A stretch of 20,489 bases of DNA, taken from contig JAICHS010000011.1 in the NCBI GenBank assembly GCA_025924775.1, forward strand, positions 1 to 20,489, in the 5' to 3' direction. This document shows, piece by piece, positions 7,394-15,539 of this stretch. Under the pieces are notes generated by a model. The model was not told where the DNA came from and did no database searches. It saw only the letters and a list, made by a program, of their open reading frames with translations. The position numbers and the translations under genes are program-made. Every line of letters starts with the position of its first letter. The first letter of the stretch is position 1. Origin of the DNA: Rhodanobacteraceae bacterium. Its GTDB lineage: Bacteria > Pseudomonadota > Gammaproteobacteria > Xanthomonadales > Rhodanobacteraceae.

Positions 7394-8214
7394 TGATGCA
7401 CCGCCTGCGACGAACGCCGCCGCTCCATCCGCAAGCGACGACGCGAAGCGCGGCTGCGCAGGCCCCACAGCGTGAGCACCACGCCCGACGAGGCGTACAC
7501 CGTCGCCAGCGCCAACAGCACCAGTGCCGTGTTGATGGTCAGGGCGATCAGGATCAGCACCGCCAGGAAAATCCACACGAACGGTACCCGGTCGTTCTTC
7601 GGCAGGGTCTTGAAGCTGAAGTAGCGCACGCGGCTGACCATCAGCAGGCCGGCCACGACCGCGACCACTGGCGTCACCCAGACCATCCAGCGGCCGTCGA
7701 TGCCGAAGTTTTCCATCGTCCACACGAACGACATGCACAGGCCGGCGGCCGCGGGGCTGGCCAGGCCTTGGAAATAACGCTTGTCGATGACCCCGACCTG
7801 GGTGTTGAAGCGCGCCAGCCGCAGCGCCGCGCAGGCGGCATACAGGAACGCCGCGCACCAACCCACCTTGCTCCACACCGGGCCGTAGTCGCGCAGGTAC
7901 TGCAGCGACCACGTGTACATCACCAGCGAGGGTGCCAGGCCAAAACTGATCAGGTCGGACAACGAGTCGTACTGCACGCCAAACTCGCTCTGGGTTCCGG
8001 TAAGGCGCGCGACGCGCCCGTCCATGCCGTCCAGCAGCGCGGCCACGAACACCGCGATCGCGGCGTTCTTGAAGGCATCATCGGCGCCGGTCACCGCGCC
8101 CAGGATCGCCGCCACGATGGCGTAGAACCCGGCAAACAGCGCGCCGGTCGTGAACAGGTTGGGCAGCAGGTAGATGCCGCGCCTGGGGGGTTTGCGGGGA
8201 AGCGTGTCGGTCAT
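7390..8214 (-). CDS. pssA: PssA, CDP-diacylglycerol-serine O-phosphatidyltransferase
   Basis: Integral membrane enzyme that makes phosphatidylserine from CDP-diacylglycerol and serine, the first step to phosphatidylethanolamine. 274 residues. The CDP-alcohol phosphotransferase motif is perfect: D62-x2-D65-G66-x2-A69-R70-x8-G79-x3-D83-x3-D87. Several hydrophobic segments follow (about 92-130, 165-225 and 225-255). The C-terminus is strongly basic (RSRASRRRLRMERRRSS). The ATG at 8214 fits the family N-terminus RRGIYLLPNLFT; a longer frame to 8358 crosses the divergent promoter region and is rejected. It is the first gene of a three-gene operon, and its TGA overlaps the next start. This is the membrane-type enzyme of the Bacillus/Helicobacter kind, not the phospholipase-D-like E. 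coli PssA. Confidence 0.93.
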   Translation of the reverse strand: MTDTLPRKPPRRGIYLLPNLFTTGALFAGFYAIVAAILGAVTGADDAFKNAAIAVFVAALLDGMDGRVARLTGTQSEFGVQYDSLSDLISFGLAPSLVMYTWSLQYLRDYGPVWSKVGWCAAFLYAACAALRLARFNTQVGVIDKRYFQGLASPAAAGLCMSFVWTMENFGIDGRWMVWVTPVVAVVAGLLMVSRVRYFSFKTLPKNDRVPFVWIFLAVLILIALTINTALVLLALATVYASSGVVLTLWGLRSRASRRRLRMERRRSSQAVHQ

Positions 8215-8242
8215 TGAGGTGGCTACTCCAAGCCTGCGTCGC

Positions 8243-8248
8243 AGTTTA
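8243..8248 (-). promoter_or_regulatory. Possible -10 element for the pssA operon
   Basis: Reads TAAACT on the minus strand in the context GGGCTAAACTGCG, 29-34 bases upstream of the pssA ATG. No clear -35 was found. Confidence 0.3.
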
Positions 8249-8316
8249 GCCCATGGCCGCCTCCTCGCGTATCCAGTCGGCGTGACACCTGTTCGGATGC
8301 GGCCGGGCGGCTGTGG

Positions 8317-8322
8317 CATACT
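8317..8322 (+). promoter_or_regulatory. Possible -10 element for the DUF4124 gene
   Basis: CATACT in the context TGTGGCATACTCGC, 35-40 bases upstream of the ATG at 8357. The -35 region is not recognisable. Confidence 0.3.
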
Positions 8323-8356
8323 CGCGCCACCGTTCATGGCGCCTTGGGGACCTTCC

Positions 8357-8830
8357 ATGCAAATGCGCAGCAGCGTCGTCGCGTTGGTCGTGGGGCTTGC
8401 GCTGGCGAGTGTCGCCGGATTCGCGAGCGCACAGCAGGTCTATAAATGGAAGGACGCCAACGGCGTGACGCATTTCGCGCAGACGCCGCCCGCCTCGGGC
8501 ACCCATTTCACCAAGATGAAGCTCAGCAACGAGCCGGACGTAACGTCCAACCCGCCCCCTGCTGCGGGTGCCACGGACACCACTGAACCTGCCACCAGCA
8601 CGCCACGGCAGATGGCTCCCGCAGGCAGCACGCAGGCCGACACGCCTTCCAACCGCGCCGAACTGTGCAAGCAGCTGAGCTCCAACATCGCGCTGCTGCA
8701 AGGCAAGCAGCCCGTCGTCACCGGCGGCAGCGGCGGCAAGCAGGAGGTGATGAGCGACAACGCGCGCGAATCGCAACTTGCCACCGCCCGCGCGCAGCAG
8801 ACGCAGTATTGCTCGCCGCGGGGCGGTTGA
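8357..8830 (+). CDS. Secreted DUF4124-domain protein of unknown function
   Basis: 157 residues. The Sec signal peptide is clear: basic start, hydrophobic core LVVGLALASVAG (11-21 region), and cleavage likely after ASA (residue 25). The mature protein starts with the DUF4124 pattern VYKWKDANGVTHFAQTPP (28-45), which is widespread in Lysobacterales and other proteobacteria and of unknown role. A Thr/Pro/Ala-rich low-complexity stretch (about 63-98) follows, then a C-terminal helical part. Two cysteines, 104 and 152, could form a disulfide in the periplasm. GGGGA lies 6 bases before the ATG. It is divergent from pssA and precedes proS by 129 bases. A hairpin (8880-8896) separates it from proS. 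Confidence 0.88.
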   Translation: MQMRSSVVALVVGLALASVAGFASAQQVYKWKDANGVTHFAQTPPASGTHFTKMKLSNEPDVTSNPPPAAGATDTTEPATSTPRQMAPAGSTQADTPSNRAELCKQLSSNIALLQGKQPVVTGGSGGKQEVMSDNARESQLATARAQQTQYCSPRGG

Positions 8831-8879
8831 TCTCCAGCTTCGGCAGGCGAATCGCGGCGACGTCCGACGCGCATCGACA

Positions 8880-8896
8880 CCGGGCGAACCGCCCGG
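8880..8896 (+). terminator. Hairpin between the DUF4124 gene and proS
   Basis: CCGGGCG-AAC-CGCCCGG, a perfect 7-bp stem with a 3-base loop, located 49 bases after the stop codon. There is no T-run, so factor-independent termination is uncertain. Confidence 0.35.
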
Positions 8897-8926
8897 TCGT
8901 ACCACGGGCAAATCCCCATTCACCGC

Positions 8927-8932
8927 TACAAT
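8927..8932 (+). promoter_or_regulatory. Possible -10 element for proS
   Basis: TACAAT in the context CCGCTACAATTCCG, 28-33 bases upstream of the proS ATG. No matching -35 hexamer at the normal distance. Confidence 0.4.
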
Positions 8933-8959
8933 TCCGCGTTTTGACGCCGGATTGAAGCA

Positions 8960-10666
8960 ATGCGCCTGTCGAAGTTCCACCTCGCCACCACCCGCGAGGC
9001 CCCCGCCGATGCCGAGATCGCAAGCCACCAGCTGATGCTGCGGGCAGGCATGATCCGCAAGCTCGCCGCGGGCATCTACACCTGGTCGCCGCTGGGCCTG
9101 CGCGTGTTGCGCAAGGTCGAGGCGATCGTGCGCGAGGAAATGGACCGCGCGGGCGCCATTGAACTTTTGATGCCCACGATCCAGCCGGCCGAACTATGGG
9201 AGGAAACCGGGCGCTGGCAGAAATTCGGTGGCCAGCTGCTGAAAATCAAGGACCGCAAGGAAGCCGAATACTGCTACGCCCCGACCGCCGAGGAAGTGGT
9301 CACCGACTATGCGCGCAACGAGCTGCGCAGCTACAAACAGTTGCCCTTGAACCTGTACCAGATCCAGACCAAATTCCGCGACGAGATCCGGCCGCGTTTC
9401 GGCGTGATGCGCGCGCGCGAATTCATCATGAAGGACGCGTATTCCTTCGACCTGACGCCCGAGGGCCTGGCCGAGTCGTACCGCATCATGCACGCCGCCT
9501 ACACCCGTATCTTCACGCGGCTGGGGTTGAAGTTCCGCGCGGTGCAGGCCGATACCGGCGCGATTGGCGGCAGCGCCTCGCAGGAATTCCACGTGCTGGC
9601 CGATTCGGGCGAGGATGCCCTGGCGTTCTCCGACCAGTCCGACTACGCCGCCAATGTCGAACGCGCCGAGGCGCTGGCGCCCGCGGCTGCGCGCCCCGCA
9701 CCCGCGCACTCGCTGACGCGCGCCGCCACGCCCGCGCAAAAAACCATTGGGGAAGTCAGCGCGTTCCTCAAGGTCACGCCGGCGCAATGCATCAAAACCC
9801 TGATCGTGCGCGGCAACGACGGCCTGGTGGCGCTGTGCCTGCGTGGAGATCACGAGCTCAACGAAATCAAGGCCGCGAAGCTGCCCGAACTGCCGGGCGA
9901 ACCGGTGCTGGCCGACGAGGCCGCGATCGTCAAACACACCGGCTCCGTGCCCGGCTTCCTGGGCCCGGTCGGATTGCCCGCCGACATCCCGGTCATCGTC
10001 GATCGCAGCGCGGCGGTACTTGCCGATTTCGTGTGCGGCGGCAACCAGCCGGACAGCCACTTCACCGGCGCCAACTGGGAACGCGACGCGCGCATCACGC
10101 GGGTGGAAGACCTGCGCAAGGTGGTCGCGGGCGATCCGTCGCCGGACGGCCACGGTACGCTCGGCATCGCGCGCGGCATCGAGGTGGGGCACGTATTCCA
10201 GCTGGGCACCAAATACTCCGAGGCGATGCACGCGACCGTGCTGGACGACGCCGGACAAAACCGCGTGCTGCACATGGGTTGTTACGGCATCGGCATCACG
10301 CGAATCGTCGCGGCCGCAATCGAGCAGAACCACGACGATGCGGGAATCACGTGGCCCGAGCCGATGGCGCCCTGGCGCGCCGTCGTGTGCTTGATCAATC
10401 CCAAACACAATCCGGACGTCAACGCGGCAGCCGAATCGCTGTATGCGGAACTGACCCGGCGCGGAGTGGAAACCTGTCTCGACGACCGCGGTTTGCGACC
10501 GGGCGCAATGTTTGCCGACCTCGAATTGATCGGTATTCCGCACCGCATCGTGGTCAGTGAGCGCGGGCTGGCGGCGGGTACCTTTGAATATCGCGGGCGC
10601 CGCGACAGCGAAAGCCGCAACCTCGATCGAGCGGCATTATTGGGGCTTTTCCAGTCGCCGGATTAA
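8960..10666 (+). CDS. proS: ProS, prolyl-tRNA synthetase (bacterial type with editing domain)
   Basis: Class II aminoacyl-tRNA synthetase charging tRNA-Pro. 568 residues, near the usual 570. Motif 1 region at about 55-75 (MDRAGAIELLMPTIQPAELW), the ATP-binding loop TAEE (109-112), motif 2 RAREFIMKDAYSF (151-163), and QEFHVLADSGED (208-219). The inserted YbaK-like domain that clears mischarged Ala-tRNA spans roughly 225-400 (AFLKVTPAQCIKTLIV, LCLRGDHELNEIK). Motif 3 is GCYGIGITRIVAAAIEQ. The anticodon-binding domain follows from about 475. The ATG at 8960 gives the family N-terminus MRLSKFHLATTREAP; the ribosome binding site is weak (GAAG close to the start). It lies alone between a secreted protein and an H-NS-like gene. 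Confidence 0.98.
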   Translation: MRLSKFHLATTREAPADAEIASHQLMLRAGMIRKLAAGIYTWSPLGLRVLRKVEAIVREEMDRAGAIELLMPTIQPAELWEETGRWQKFGGQLLKIKDRKEAEYCYAPTAEEVVTDYARNELRSYKQLPLNLYQIQTKFRDEIRPRFGVMRAREFIMKDAYSFDLTPEGLAESYRIMHAAYTRIFTRLGLKFRAVQADTGAIGGSASQEFHVLADSGEDALAFSDQSDYAANVERAEALAPAAARPAPAHSLTRAATPAQKTIGEVSAFLKVTPAQCIKTLIVRGNDGLVALCLRGDHELNEIKAAKLPELPGEPVLADEAAIVKHTGSVPGFLGPVGLPADIPVIVDRSAAVLADFVCGGNQPDSHFTGANWERDARITRVEDLRKVVAGDPSPDGHGTLGIARGIEVGHVFQLGTKYSEAMHATVLDDAGQNRVLHMGCYGIGITRIVAAAIEQNHDDAGITWPEPMAPWRAVVCLINPKHNPDVNAAAESLYAELTRRGVETCLDDRGLRPGAMFADLELIGIPHRIVVSERGLAAGTFEYRGRRDSESRNLDRAALLGLFQSPD

Positions 10667-10686
10667 GTCCGCCAGACGCCCGGCTT

Positions 10687-10715
10687 TTGCAACGCCGGCA
10701 TATTTGGGTGAAAAT
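10687..10715 (+). promoter_or_regulatory. Possible promoter for the H-NS-like gene
   Basis: TTGCAA (10687-10692), a 17-base spacer, and GAAAAT (10710-10715); each hexamer matches the sigma-70 consensus at 4 of 6 positions. This would leave a leader of about 70 bases. A small stem (CCGGC/GCCGG, 10680-10698) overlaps the -35. Confidence 0.3.
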
Positions 10716-10792
10716 GCTCACCGTCGCCAGGGCCAGCCTGCGGGTTTTCTCCGGCGGACGCGGCTCTATTCAACCAGACCATCGGAGACAAC

Positions 10793-11107
10793 ATGGCAAT
10801 CGACGTCAGTACACTCAACAAGAAACAGCTGAGGGATCTCATCCGCAAGGCGAATGGGCGCATGAAGAACATCGACAAGGAAAAGGTTTCCAAGGTCAAG
10901 GCCAAGGTCGATGCCTTGCTCAAGGCCGAAGGCGTCACCTTTGCGCAGATTTATGGCAAGCGCCGCGGCGGCAAAACCGGCAAGGTGGCGCCGAAATACC
11001 GCAACCCCGCGGGCCCTGAAACCTGGTCCGGCCGCGGCAAGCGCCCGCGCTGGTTCCTGGCCGCGCTGAAGGGCGGCAAAAAGGAAAAGGACTTGTTGAT
11101 CAAATAA
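10793..11107 (+). CDS. Short H-NS family DNA-binding protein
   Basis: A 104-residue nucleoid-associated protein. The N-terminal part (5-48) is a charged helix with many lysines, suited to oligomerisation. The C-terminal DNA-binding domain is recognisable at about 67-90: PKYRNPAGPETWSGRGKRPRWF. This contains the GRGKRP loop that inserts in the minor groove of AT-rich DNA in H-NS proteins. The end is very lysine-rich (KGGKKEKDLLIK). It is shorter than E. coli H-NS (137) because the coiled-coil part is reduced. GGAGA lies 5 bases before the ATG. Relatives in Xanthomonas such as XrvA regulate virulence genes; the role here is not known. It is a single gene with its own terminator. Confidence 0.9.
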   Translation: MAIDVSTLNKKQLRDLIRKANGRMKNIDKEKVSKVKAKVDALLKAEGVTFAQIYGKRRGGKTGKVAPKYRNPAGPETWSGRGKRPRWFLAALKGGKKEKDLLIK

Positions 11108-11143
11108 TGACGGCACCGGGCGGCCCTGCCCGGCACCGATGCG

Positions 11144-11173
11144 GCGGGTCCGGCGCATGGCCGGGCCCGCTTT
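11144..11173 (+). terminator. Terminator of the H-NS-like gene
   Basis: Arms GCGGGTCCGGC (11144-11154) and GCCGGGCCCGC (11160-11170), an 11-bp stem with one mismatch, followed by TTT. It lies about 37 bases past the stop. A second smaller stem (CCGGGC/GCCCGG) lies in front of it. Confidence 0.5.
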
Positions 11174-11260
11174 CAGTGGAATCGCTGCACGGTTTTGCGT
11201 GTAACCCATCCAGCGGCCGCGCGTGTGCGTGCTATCCGGCCACTCACGCCCCGACAAGCT

Positions 11261-12517
11261 TTACAAACTCCGTCGCGGCGCCACCAGCAAATCCCCGAAC
11301 AACAACCCAGCCACCAGTGAAATCAGCATCGTGGCCAGCAGCGCCGCGATGTGGCCGCCACTCGCGATCTGGTTGTTCAACAAATCCGAGACACTGCGGA
11401 ATCCCACGCTGCCCGGCACCAGCAGCAACACGCCGGGTTCACGCACCAGCGCGCCCGGGCGATGCCACGTGCGCGCATACAAATTGCTGCCGGCACTCAA
11501 TACCAGCCCGCCGATGAATACGCCAAACGGCGTACCCAGTGCGTTGCCACTCCAGTACGTCACCAGATAACCGGTGATCACCGCCAGCAGCACCAGCGGA
11601 TAATCGCGCAGCGCGGTCTGAAACAACATCGCGAACGCCACCGCAGCCACCAGCAGCGCGGGCCACTGCGTCCACAACGGCAATGGCGGCAACGCGTGCG
11701 CCGCGGGCGCGATGTGCAAGACCGCGCAAACCTGCGCCGCCGCGATGGTGCCGAAAGTCAGCTTCAAGATGGTCGCGGCGGCCCCGGCAAAGCGCGACAC
11801 CCCCGAGGCCAGATGCTGGCTGGTCAACTCCCGCACCGCGTTGGTCAGGGACATGCCCGGCACCAGCACGATCAACGCCGACAACACCACCAGCTTGAGT
11901 GACAGTGGCAACAGCCACGCGCTCACCATGGTCGCGATGAAGGTCGCGATCAGCGCCGCAATCGCATCGCCAGCCGCGGCCACCCGCGGGTGGCCATAAC
12001 CGAACACCACCAGCGCGCCAATCACCAGGCCAATGGTCCCCGCGGCCACTGCATCCGGGCCTGACGTGCGAAACAGCACCGCGATGGCGCCCGCGGACAA
12101 TCCATAACTCGCCACCGTGGCCCACAGCGCCGCCACCGGCGGTGGCCGGCCCAGCGCCCGCAACTGGCCCATGCCGCGCCGTGGATCGAGGCTGCCATCG
12201 GCCACGCGGTCGGCGATTTCGTCGGCGCGGCACAGGCGCGCGAGGTTTACGTCACCCGGCGCGATGCGCACGACCTGCGTGATGTCCGCGATGCCGTCGC
12301 CACCCGGCGCACTGAACGACAGCACGATCGAGGTCGGTGTGGACAACACGTCGCACGCCAGGCCGAGCTGCTGCGACACGTTGCCGATGGCCTGTTCCAG
12401 GCGCGGCGCCGCGGTCCCGTACTGATGCAGGCGACGCGCCAGCTCGATCACGAAGCCGATCCGCGCGCGCGCCTTGGCATCCAGGCATCCCGGGTCGGTC
12501 GGACGCGCGTCGGCCAT
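11261..12517 (-). CDS. ThrE-family threonine/serine exporter
   Basis: A 418-residue inner-membrane protein of the ThrE family, whose Corynebacterium member exports threonine and serine. The N-terminal soluble part (about 1-130) has the family patterns ELARRLHQYGTAAPRLEQ and LSTPTSIVLSF. The membrane region begins with AALWATVASYGLSAG and contains LVPGMSLTNAVREL, the hallmark at the end of the first half. The second half (ThrE2-like) contains GTPFGVFIGGLVLSAGSNLYAR and LLLVPGSVGFRS. Both halves are fused in one chain, as in many proteobacteria. I use ATG 12517; a GTG one codon earlier is possible and no good ribosome binding site is seen. It follows NfeD by 28 bases, so co-transcription is likely. 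The substrate is inferred from the family only. Confidence 0.88.
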   Translation of the reverse strand: MADARPTDPGCLDAKARARIGFVIELARRLHQYGTAAPRLEQAIGNVSQQLGLACDVLSTPTSIVLSFSAPGGDGIADITQVVRIAPGDVNLARLCRADEIADRVADGSLDPRRGMGQLRALGRPPPVAALWATVASYGLSAGAIAVLFRTSGPDAVAAGTIGLVIGALVVFGYGHPRVAAAGDAIAALIATFIATMVSAWLLPLSLKLVVLSALIVLVPGMSLTNAVRELTSQHLASGVSRFAGAAATILKLTFGTIAAAQVCAVLHIAPAAHALPPLPLWTQWPALLVAAVAFAMLFQTALRDYPLVLLAVITGYLVTYWSGNALGTPFGVFIGGLVLSAGSNLYARTWHRPGALVREPGVLLLVPGSVGFRSVSDLLNNQIASGGHIAALLATMLISLVAGLLFGDLLVAPRRSL

Positions 12518-12545
12518 CACGCACGCATTCCGGGCGGCGCATCGT

Positions 12546-12998
12546 TCACGCCGCCACCGCGCGCACCTTCAGCAATGCGCCATCGACCGCGATCACCTCG
12601 ACCTCTGCCCCCGCGGGCAGGTCAGGACCGGCCACCAGCCATTGCCCGTCGCCCACACGCGCCTTGCCACGGCCGTTGACGATGGCCTCGGCCAGCACGT
12701 AGCGCTGGCCGACCATTTGTTCGCCGCGCCGGCTGAGCGTGGCCGCCACCGGGTCGTCGCCGCGCGCAAGGCGTGCGCGGATGAACTTCCAGTAACACAC
12801 GCAGGAAGCAAACGCGAGGATCACGAACACCACCGCCTGCGCCAGCACGCCGAGCCCCGGGAGCATCCAGGTCACGATGCCCATCACCGCGGCGGCGATG
12901 CCGATCCACAGCAGGAAGACTCCCGGCGCCAGCACCTCGCCCGCGATCAGCACCAGCGCCAGCACCCACCACCAGTAATGCAACGGTACGCCCCACAT
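12546..12998 (-). CDS. NfeD-family membrane protein (short form)
   Basis: A 150-residue protein. The N-terminal half holds hydrophobic segments (about 9-35, 36-50 and 52-69, beginning WWWVLALVLIAGEVLAPG). The C-terminal half (about 85-148) is a soluble OB-fold-like domain with the NfeD pattern VGQRYVLAEAIVNGRGKARVGDGQW and GAEVEVIAVDG. This is the short NfeD type without a ClpP-like protease domain. NfeD proteins are nearly always encoded next to an SPFH/stomatin gene, and here one lies just upstream; the two are thought to work together in membrane microdomains or quality control. GAGGA lies 9 bases before the ATG at 12998. Confidence 0.92.
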   Translation of the reverse strand: MWGVPLHYWWWVLALVLIAGEVLAPGVFLLWIGIAAAVMGIVTWMLPGLGVLAQAVVFVILAFASCVCYWKFIRARLARGDDPVAATLSRRGEQMVGQRYVLAEAIVNGRGKARVGDGQWLVAGPDLPAGAEVEVIAVDGALLKVRAVAA

Positions 12999-13051
12999 GG
13001 ATTCCAGTCCTCAGTCTGATCAACCGTGAAACGCGCACGAAACCCTGTCCC

Positions 13052-13096
13052 TCGTCATGCCGCGCCGTCCGCACTGCGGCTGCCCCGGCATGACGA
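13052..13096. repeat. Palindromic repeat between the SPFH and NfeD genes
   Basis: Outer arms TCGTCATGCCG (13052-13062) and CGGCATGACGA (13086-13096) are perfect 11-bp complements. An inner stem CCGC-ACT-GCGG sits within. It lies just after the SPFH stop codon and could form a stable hairpin in the shared transcript. Confidence 0.7.
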
Positions 13097-13114
13097 TATC
13101 GTTTCCACTTCGCC

Positions 13115-14059
13115 TCAACGCGCCTGCGTTGCCGACCCCGACGAATTTTTCGCCAGCACTTCCTTGCCGATTTCGGCGATGCCGGCCATCGACGAAAGGA
13201 TGCCCGAAGCCTCGAACGGCAGCATCAACATTTTCTGGTTGGGCGAATCGGCCATCGCTTTCAGTGCCTCGACGTACTTGGTTGCGACGAAATAGTTGAT
13301 GGCATTCAAGTTGCCCGCCGAGATCGCATCCGAGACGAGCTGCGTGGCCTTGGCCTCGGCCGCCGCCAAACGTTCGCGCGCCTCGGCCTCGCGGTAGGCC
13401 GCCTCCTTCTGACCCTCTGCCGCAAGAATGGTCGATTGCTTTTCGCCGTCGGCCTTCAGGATCGCGGCCTGCTTGAACCCTTCGGCTTCCAGAATGTTGG
13501 CGCGCTTCTCGCGCTCAGCCTTCATCTGGCGCGCCATCGCATCCACCAGATCCTTGGGCGGCGCAATGTCCTTGATCTCGATGCGGTTGGCCTTGACGCC
13601 CCACGGATGCGTGGCCTCATCGATCACCTTCAACAAACGGGCGTTGATCTCGTCGCGCTTGCTGAGCGACTCGTCGAGATCCATCGCGCCCAGCACCGTG
13701 CGGATGTTGGTCATCACCAGCGCCAGAATCGCCTGCTCGAGATTGGCAACCTCATAGGCCGACTTGGCCGCGTCCAGCACTTGGTAAAACACCACGCCAT
13801 CTACGCGCACCACCGCGTTGTCTCGGGTGATCACATCCTGCGAGGGCACCGGCAACACCTGCTCCATCATGTTCATCTTGTGGCCGACCGCGTAGATGAA
13901 AGGCATCAGGAAGTGCAGCCCCGGCGCCAGTGTGGAGGTGTACTTGCCGAAACGCTCCACCGTCCATTCGTAGCCCTGCGGCACGATCCGCACCCACTTC
14001 GCCAACACGATGATCGCGACGATGACGACAACGGCCGCAACGATGACGGACGACCCCAT
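13115..14059 (-). CDS. SPFH/stomatin-like membrane protein (QmcA type)
   Basis: A 314-residue protein anchored by one N-terminal membrane helix (SVIVAAVVVIVAIIVLA, 4-20). The SPFH domain spans about 22-180: VRIVPQGYEWTVERFGKY, APGLHFLMPF, VITRDNAVVRVDGVVFYQV, and IKDIAPPKDLVDAM. A long alanine/glutamate-rich coiled-coil follows (about 176-245). The C-terminus contains NYFVATKYVEALKAMADSPNQKMLMLPFEAS. The last two parts are typical of QmcA/YbbK proteins, which form large ring-shaped cages with inner-membrane partners and interact with FtsH in E. coli. The ATG at 14059 has an AGGGAG ribosome binding site about 6 bases upstream; a longer frame to 14176 reads through the promoter and a repeat. 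It is the first gene before NfeD and the ThrE-type exporter. Confidence 0.94.
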   Translation of the reverse strand: MGSSVIVAAVVVIVAIIVLAKWVRIVPQGYEWTVERFGKYTSTLAPGLHFLMPFIYAVGHKMNMMEQVLPVPSQDVITRDNAVVRVDGVVFYQVLDAAKSAYEVANLEQAILALVMTNIRTVLGAMDLDESLSKRDEINARLLKVIDEATHPWGVKANRIEIKDIAPPKDLVDAMARQMKAEREKRANILEAEGFKQAAILKADGEKQSTILAAEGQKEAAYREAEARERLAAAEAKATQLVSDAISAGNLNAINYFVATKYVEALKAMADSPNQKMLMLPFEASGILSSMAGIAEIGKEVLAKNSSGSATQAR

Positions 14060-14091
14060 GGTGCGCTCCCTCTGTTTTGCCTGATCGGCGC

Positions 14092-14097
14092 AGTATA
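14092..14097 (-). promoter_or_regulatory. Probable -10 element for the SPFH-NfeD-ThrE operon
   Basis: Reads TATACT on the minus strand in the context GGCTATACTGC, 33-38 bases before the ATG at 14059. The -35 region is not close to consensus. Confidence 0.45.
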
Positions 14098-14134
14098 GCC
14101 AGCGGCAGGCACGCAAACGCGCATCCTCCCGGGT

Positions 14135-14190
14135 CCCCTTCCTTCGGAAAGGGGAAGACACACAGTGCACTTTCACCCTTCCGCGGAAGG
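14135..14190. repeat. Palindromic repeat between the histidine kinase and SPFH genes
   Basis: The first hairpin has arms CCCCTTCC (14135-14142) and GGAAAGGGG (14146-14154). The second is a perfect 14-bp palindrome, CCTTCCGCGGAAGG (14177-14190). It belongs by composition to the CCTTCCCC-type family also found after ettA and between the permeases. It lies after the histidine kinase stop and before the SPFH promoter. Confidence 0.65.
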
Positions 14191-14225
14191 AGGTCGACGC
14201 GCCGCGGCGGGGGATGAAAGATGGA

Positions 14226-15539
14226 TTACACCCGCGCTGCCGGCAGCGACACCGTCACCCGCAAGCCACCACCATCGCGATTGGCCAGGCTGATGCGGCC
14301 GCCATGCGCCTCCACGATCTCGCGCGCCAGCGCCAGGCCCAGGCCAGTGCCGGAACGCTTGGTGGAATAGAACGGCAGCAGCGCCTGCGCCAGCACGGTG
14401 TCGCTCATGCCAGGGCCACGGTCGGCCACCTCGATGCGCCAGCTTTGCGCGGTGTGCTTGATCGCCAGCGTGACCGCGTCCGGATCGCCGCCCGCCTCGG
14501 TGGCATTCTTCAAAAGGTTGATCAACACCTGTTCGATCTGCGCGGCATCGAAGCGCGCGGACTCCGCCGGCACCTCGCCGTCCAGCCGAAATTCGCAGTG
14601 CAGTTTCAACGAATCCAGGAACGCTGCCCAGTCGATGGGCACGGGATTCGGTTGCGGCAGCTTGGCGAAACTGGCGTAACCCGCCGTGAACTGGTGCAGG
14701 TGACGGACGCGCTCGCCGATGCCTTCGAACACCCGGGGCAAGCGCTCCAGGTCATTGCGACGCGCCAGCTCCGCGCCGGAATGGGCCAACGAGGAAATCG
14801 GCGCCAGCGAATTGTTGAGCTCGTGGCTGATCACGCGGATGACGCGCTTCCACACCGCGACTTCCTGGCGCGACAGTTCGCGGGTGATGCGCTGCACCAG
14901 GTACAACTGGTGCGGCCGGCCCTGCAGCCTGAAGTCGCGCCGCGACAGATGGAAGTATTCCTCGTCTTCGCCCATCTCGACCCCGAACAGGCTGTCCTCG
15001 CTGGCGGCCAGCGCGTGCCGCATCGCTTCCGGGCAGGCATCCAACAGGTCGTTGAAGCGCAGGCCCGCCGGGCTCTTGCCATCATTGAACAGGTGCCGCG
15101 CGGCGAGGTTGGCATACACGATGCGATCGGTGGCGTCGGTCAGCACCAGCGCGGTCGGCGAATGCTGCACCACCGTGTCCAGCAGCAGCTCGCGCTGCAC
15201 GAGGTTCTGGCGTTGCTCGCGCAGGGCGTGGCCCAGCTCGTTGTGCGCCTCGATCAATTGGCCAAGTTCGTCGTGCCGGCGCGTGCGCAGCGAAATGCTG
15301 AAGTCGCCATCGCGATAGCTGGCAACGCTGCCCGACAGCGCGCGCAGCATCCGCCGGATCGGCTGCATGGCTGCATGGGCCACCCACGCCAGCGGCAACA
15401 CGCACACCGCGACCGCCATCAGCGCAGCCAGCCAGCCGCTGCCGATCCAGTCCACCAGCACCACCGTCAACACCGCCGCCACGGTCGCGGCGCCGAACAG
15501 CAGCAGCGCAAGTTTGCCTTCGAGGGAGGAGAGGCGCAT
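14226..15539 (-). CDS. Sensor histidine kinase with short-loop (intramembrane-type) input, NtrY-like catalytic core
   Basis: 437 residues. Two membrane helices (about 10-29 and 36-56) are joined by only about six residues (DWIGSG), so there is essentially no periplasmic sensor domain. A HAMP-like linker follows (58-112), then a PAS domain (about 117-215, LLLDTVVQHSPTALVLTD). The phosphoacceptor motif is VISHELNNSLAPI with His239. ATPase boxes: N-box NLLKNATEAG (Asn345), G1 DRGPGM (373-378), and LLPFYSTKRSGTGLGL (387-402). The HELNNSLAPI form is typical of kinases paired with sigma-54 activators. I use ATG 15539; the ribosome binding site is weak. The response regulator gene lies upstream on the same strand, separated by 227 bases that hold a repeat. 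Likely signal: envelope or drug stress sensed within the membrane or through the neighbouring exporter (inference). Confidence 0.93.
   Translation of the reverse strand: MRLSSLEGKLALLLFGAATVAAVLTVVLVDWIGSGWLAALMAVAVCVLPLAWVAHAAMQPIRRMLRALSGSVASYRDGDFSISLRTRRHDELGQLIEAHNELGHALREQRQNLVQRELLLDTVVQHSPTALVLTDATDRIVYANLAARHLFNDGKSPAGLRFNDLLDACPEAMRHALAASEDSLFGVEMGEDEEYFHLSRRDFRLQGRPHQLYLVQRITRELSRQEVAVWKRVIRVISHELNNSLAPISSLAHSGAELARRNDLERLPRVFEGIGERVRHLHQFTAGYASFAKLPQPNPVPIDWAAFLDSLKLHCEFRLDGEVPAESARFDAAQIEQVLINLLKNATEAGGDPDAVTLAIKHTAQSWRIEVADRGPGMSDTVLAQALLPFYSTKRSGTGLGLALAREIVEAHGGRISLANRDGGGLRVTVSLPAARV

Noticed and set aside
7394..7912. N-terminal extension of the small-protein frame over pssA
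   Set aside because: It overlaps pssA in another frame; the ATGA overlap at 7390-7393 gives a clear operon-type start.
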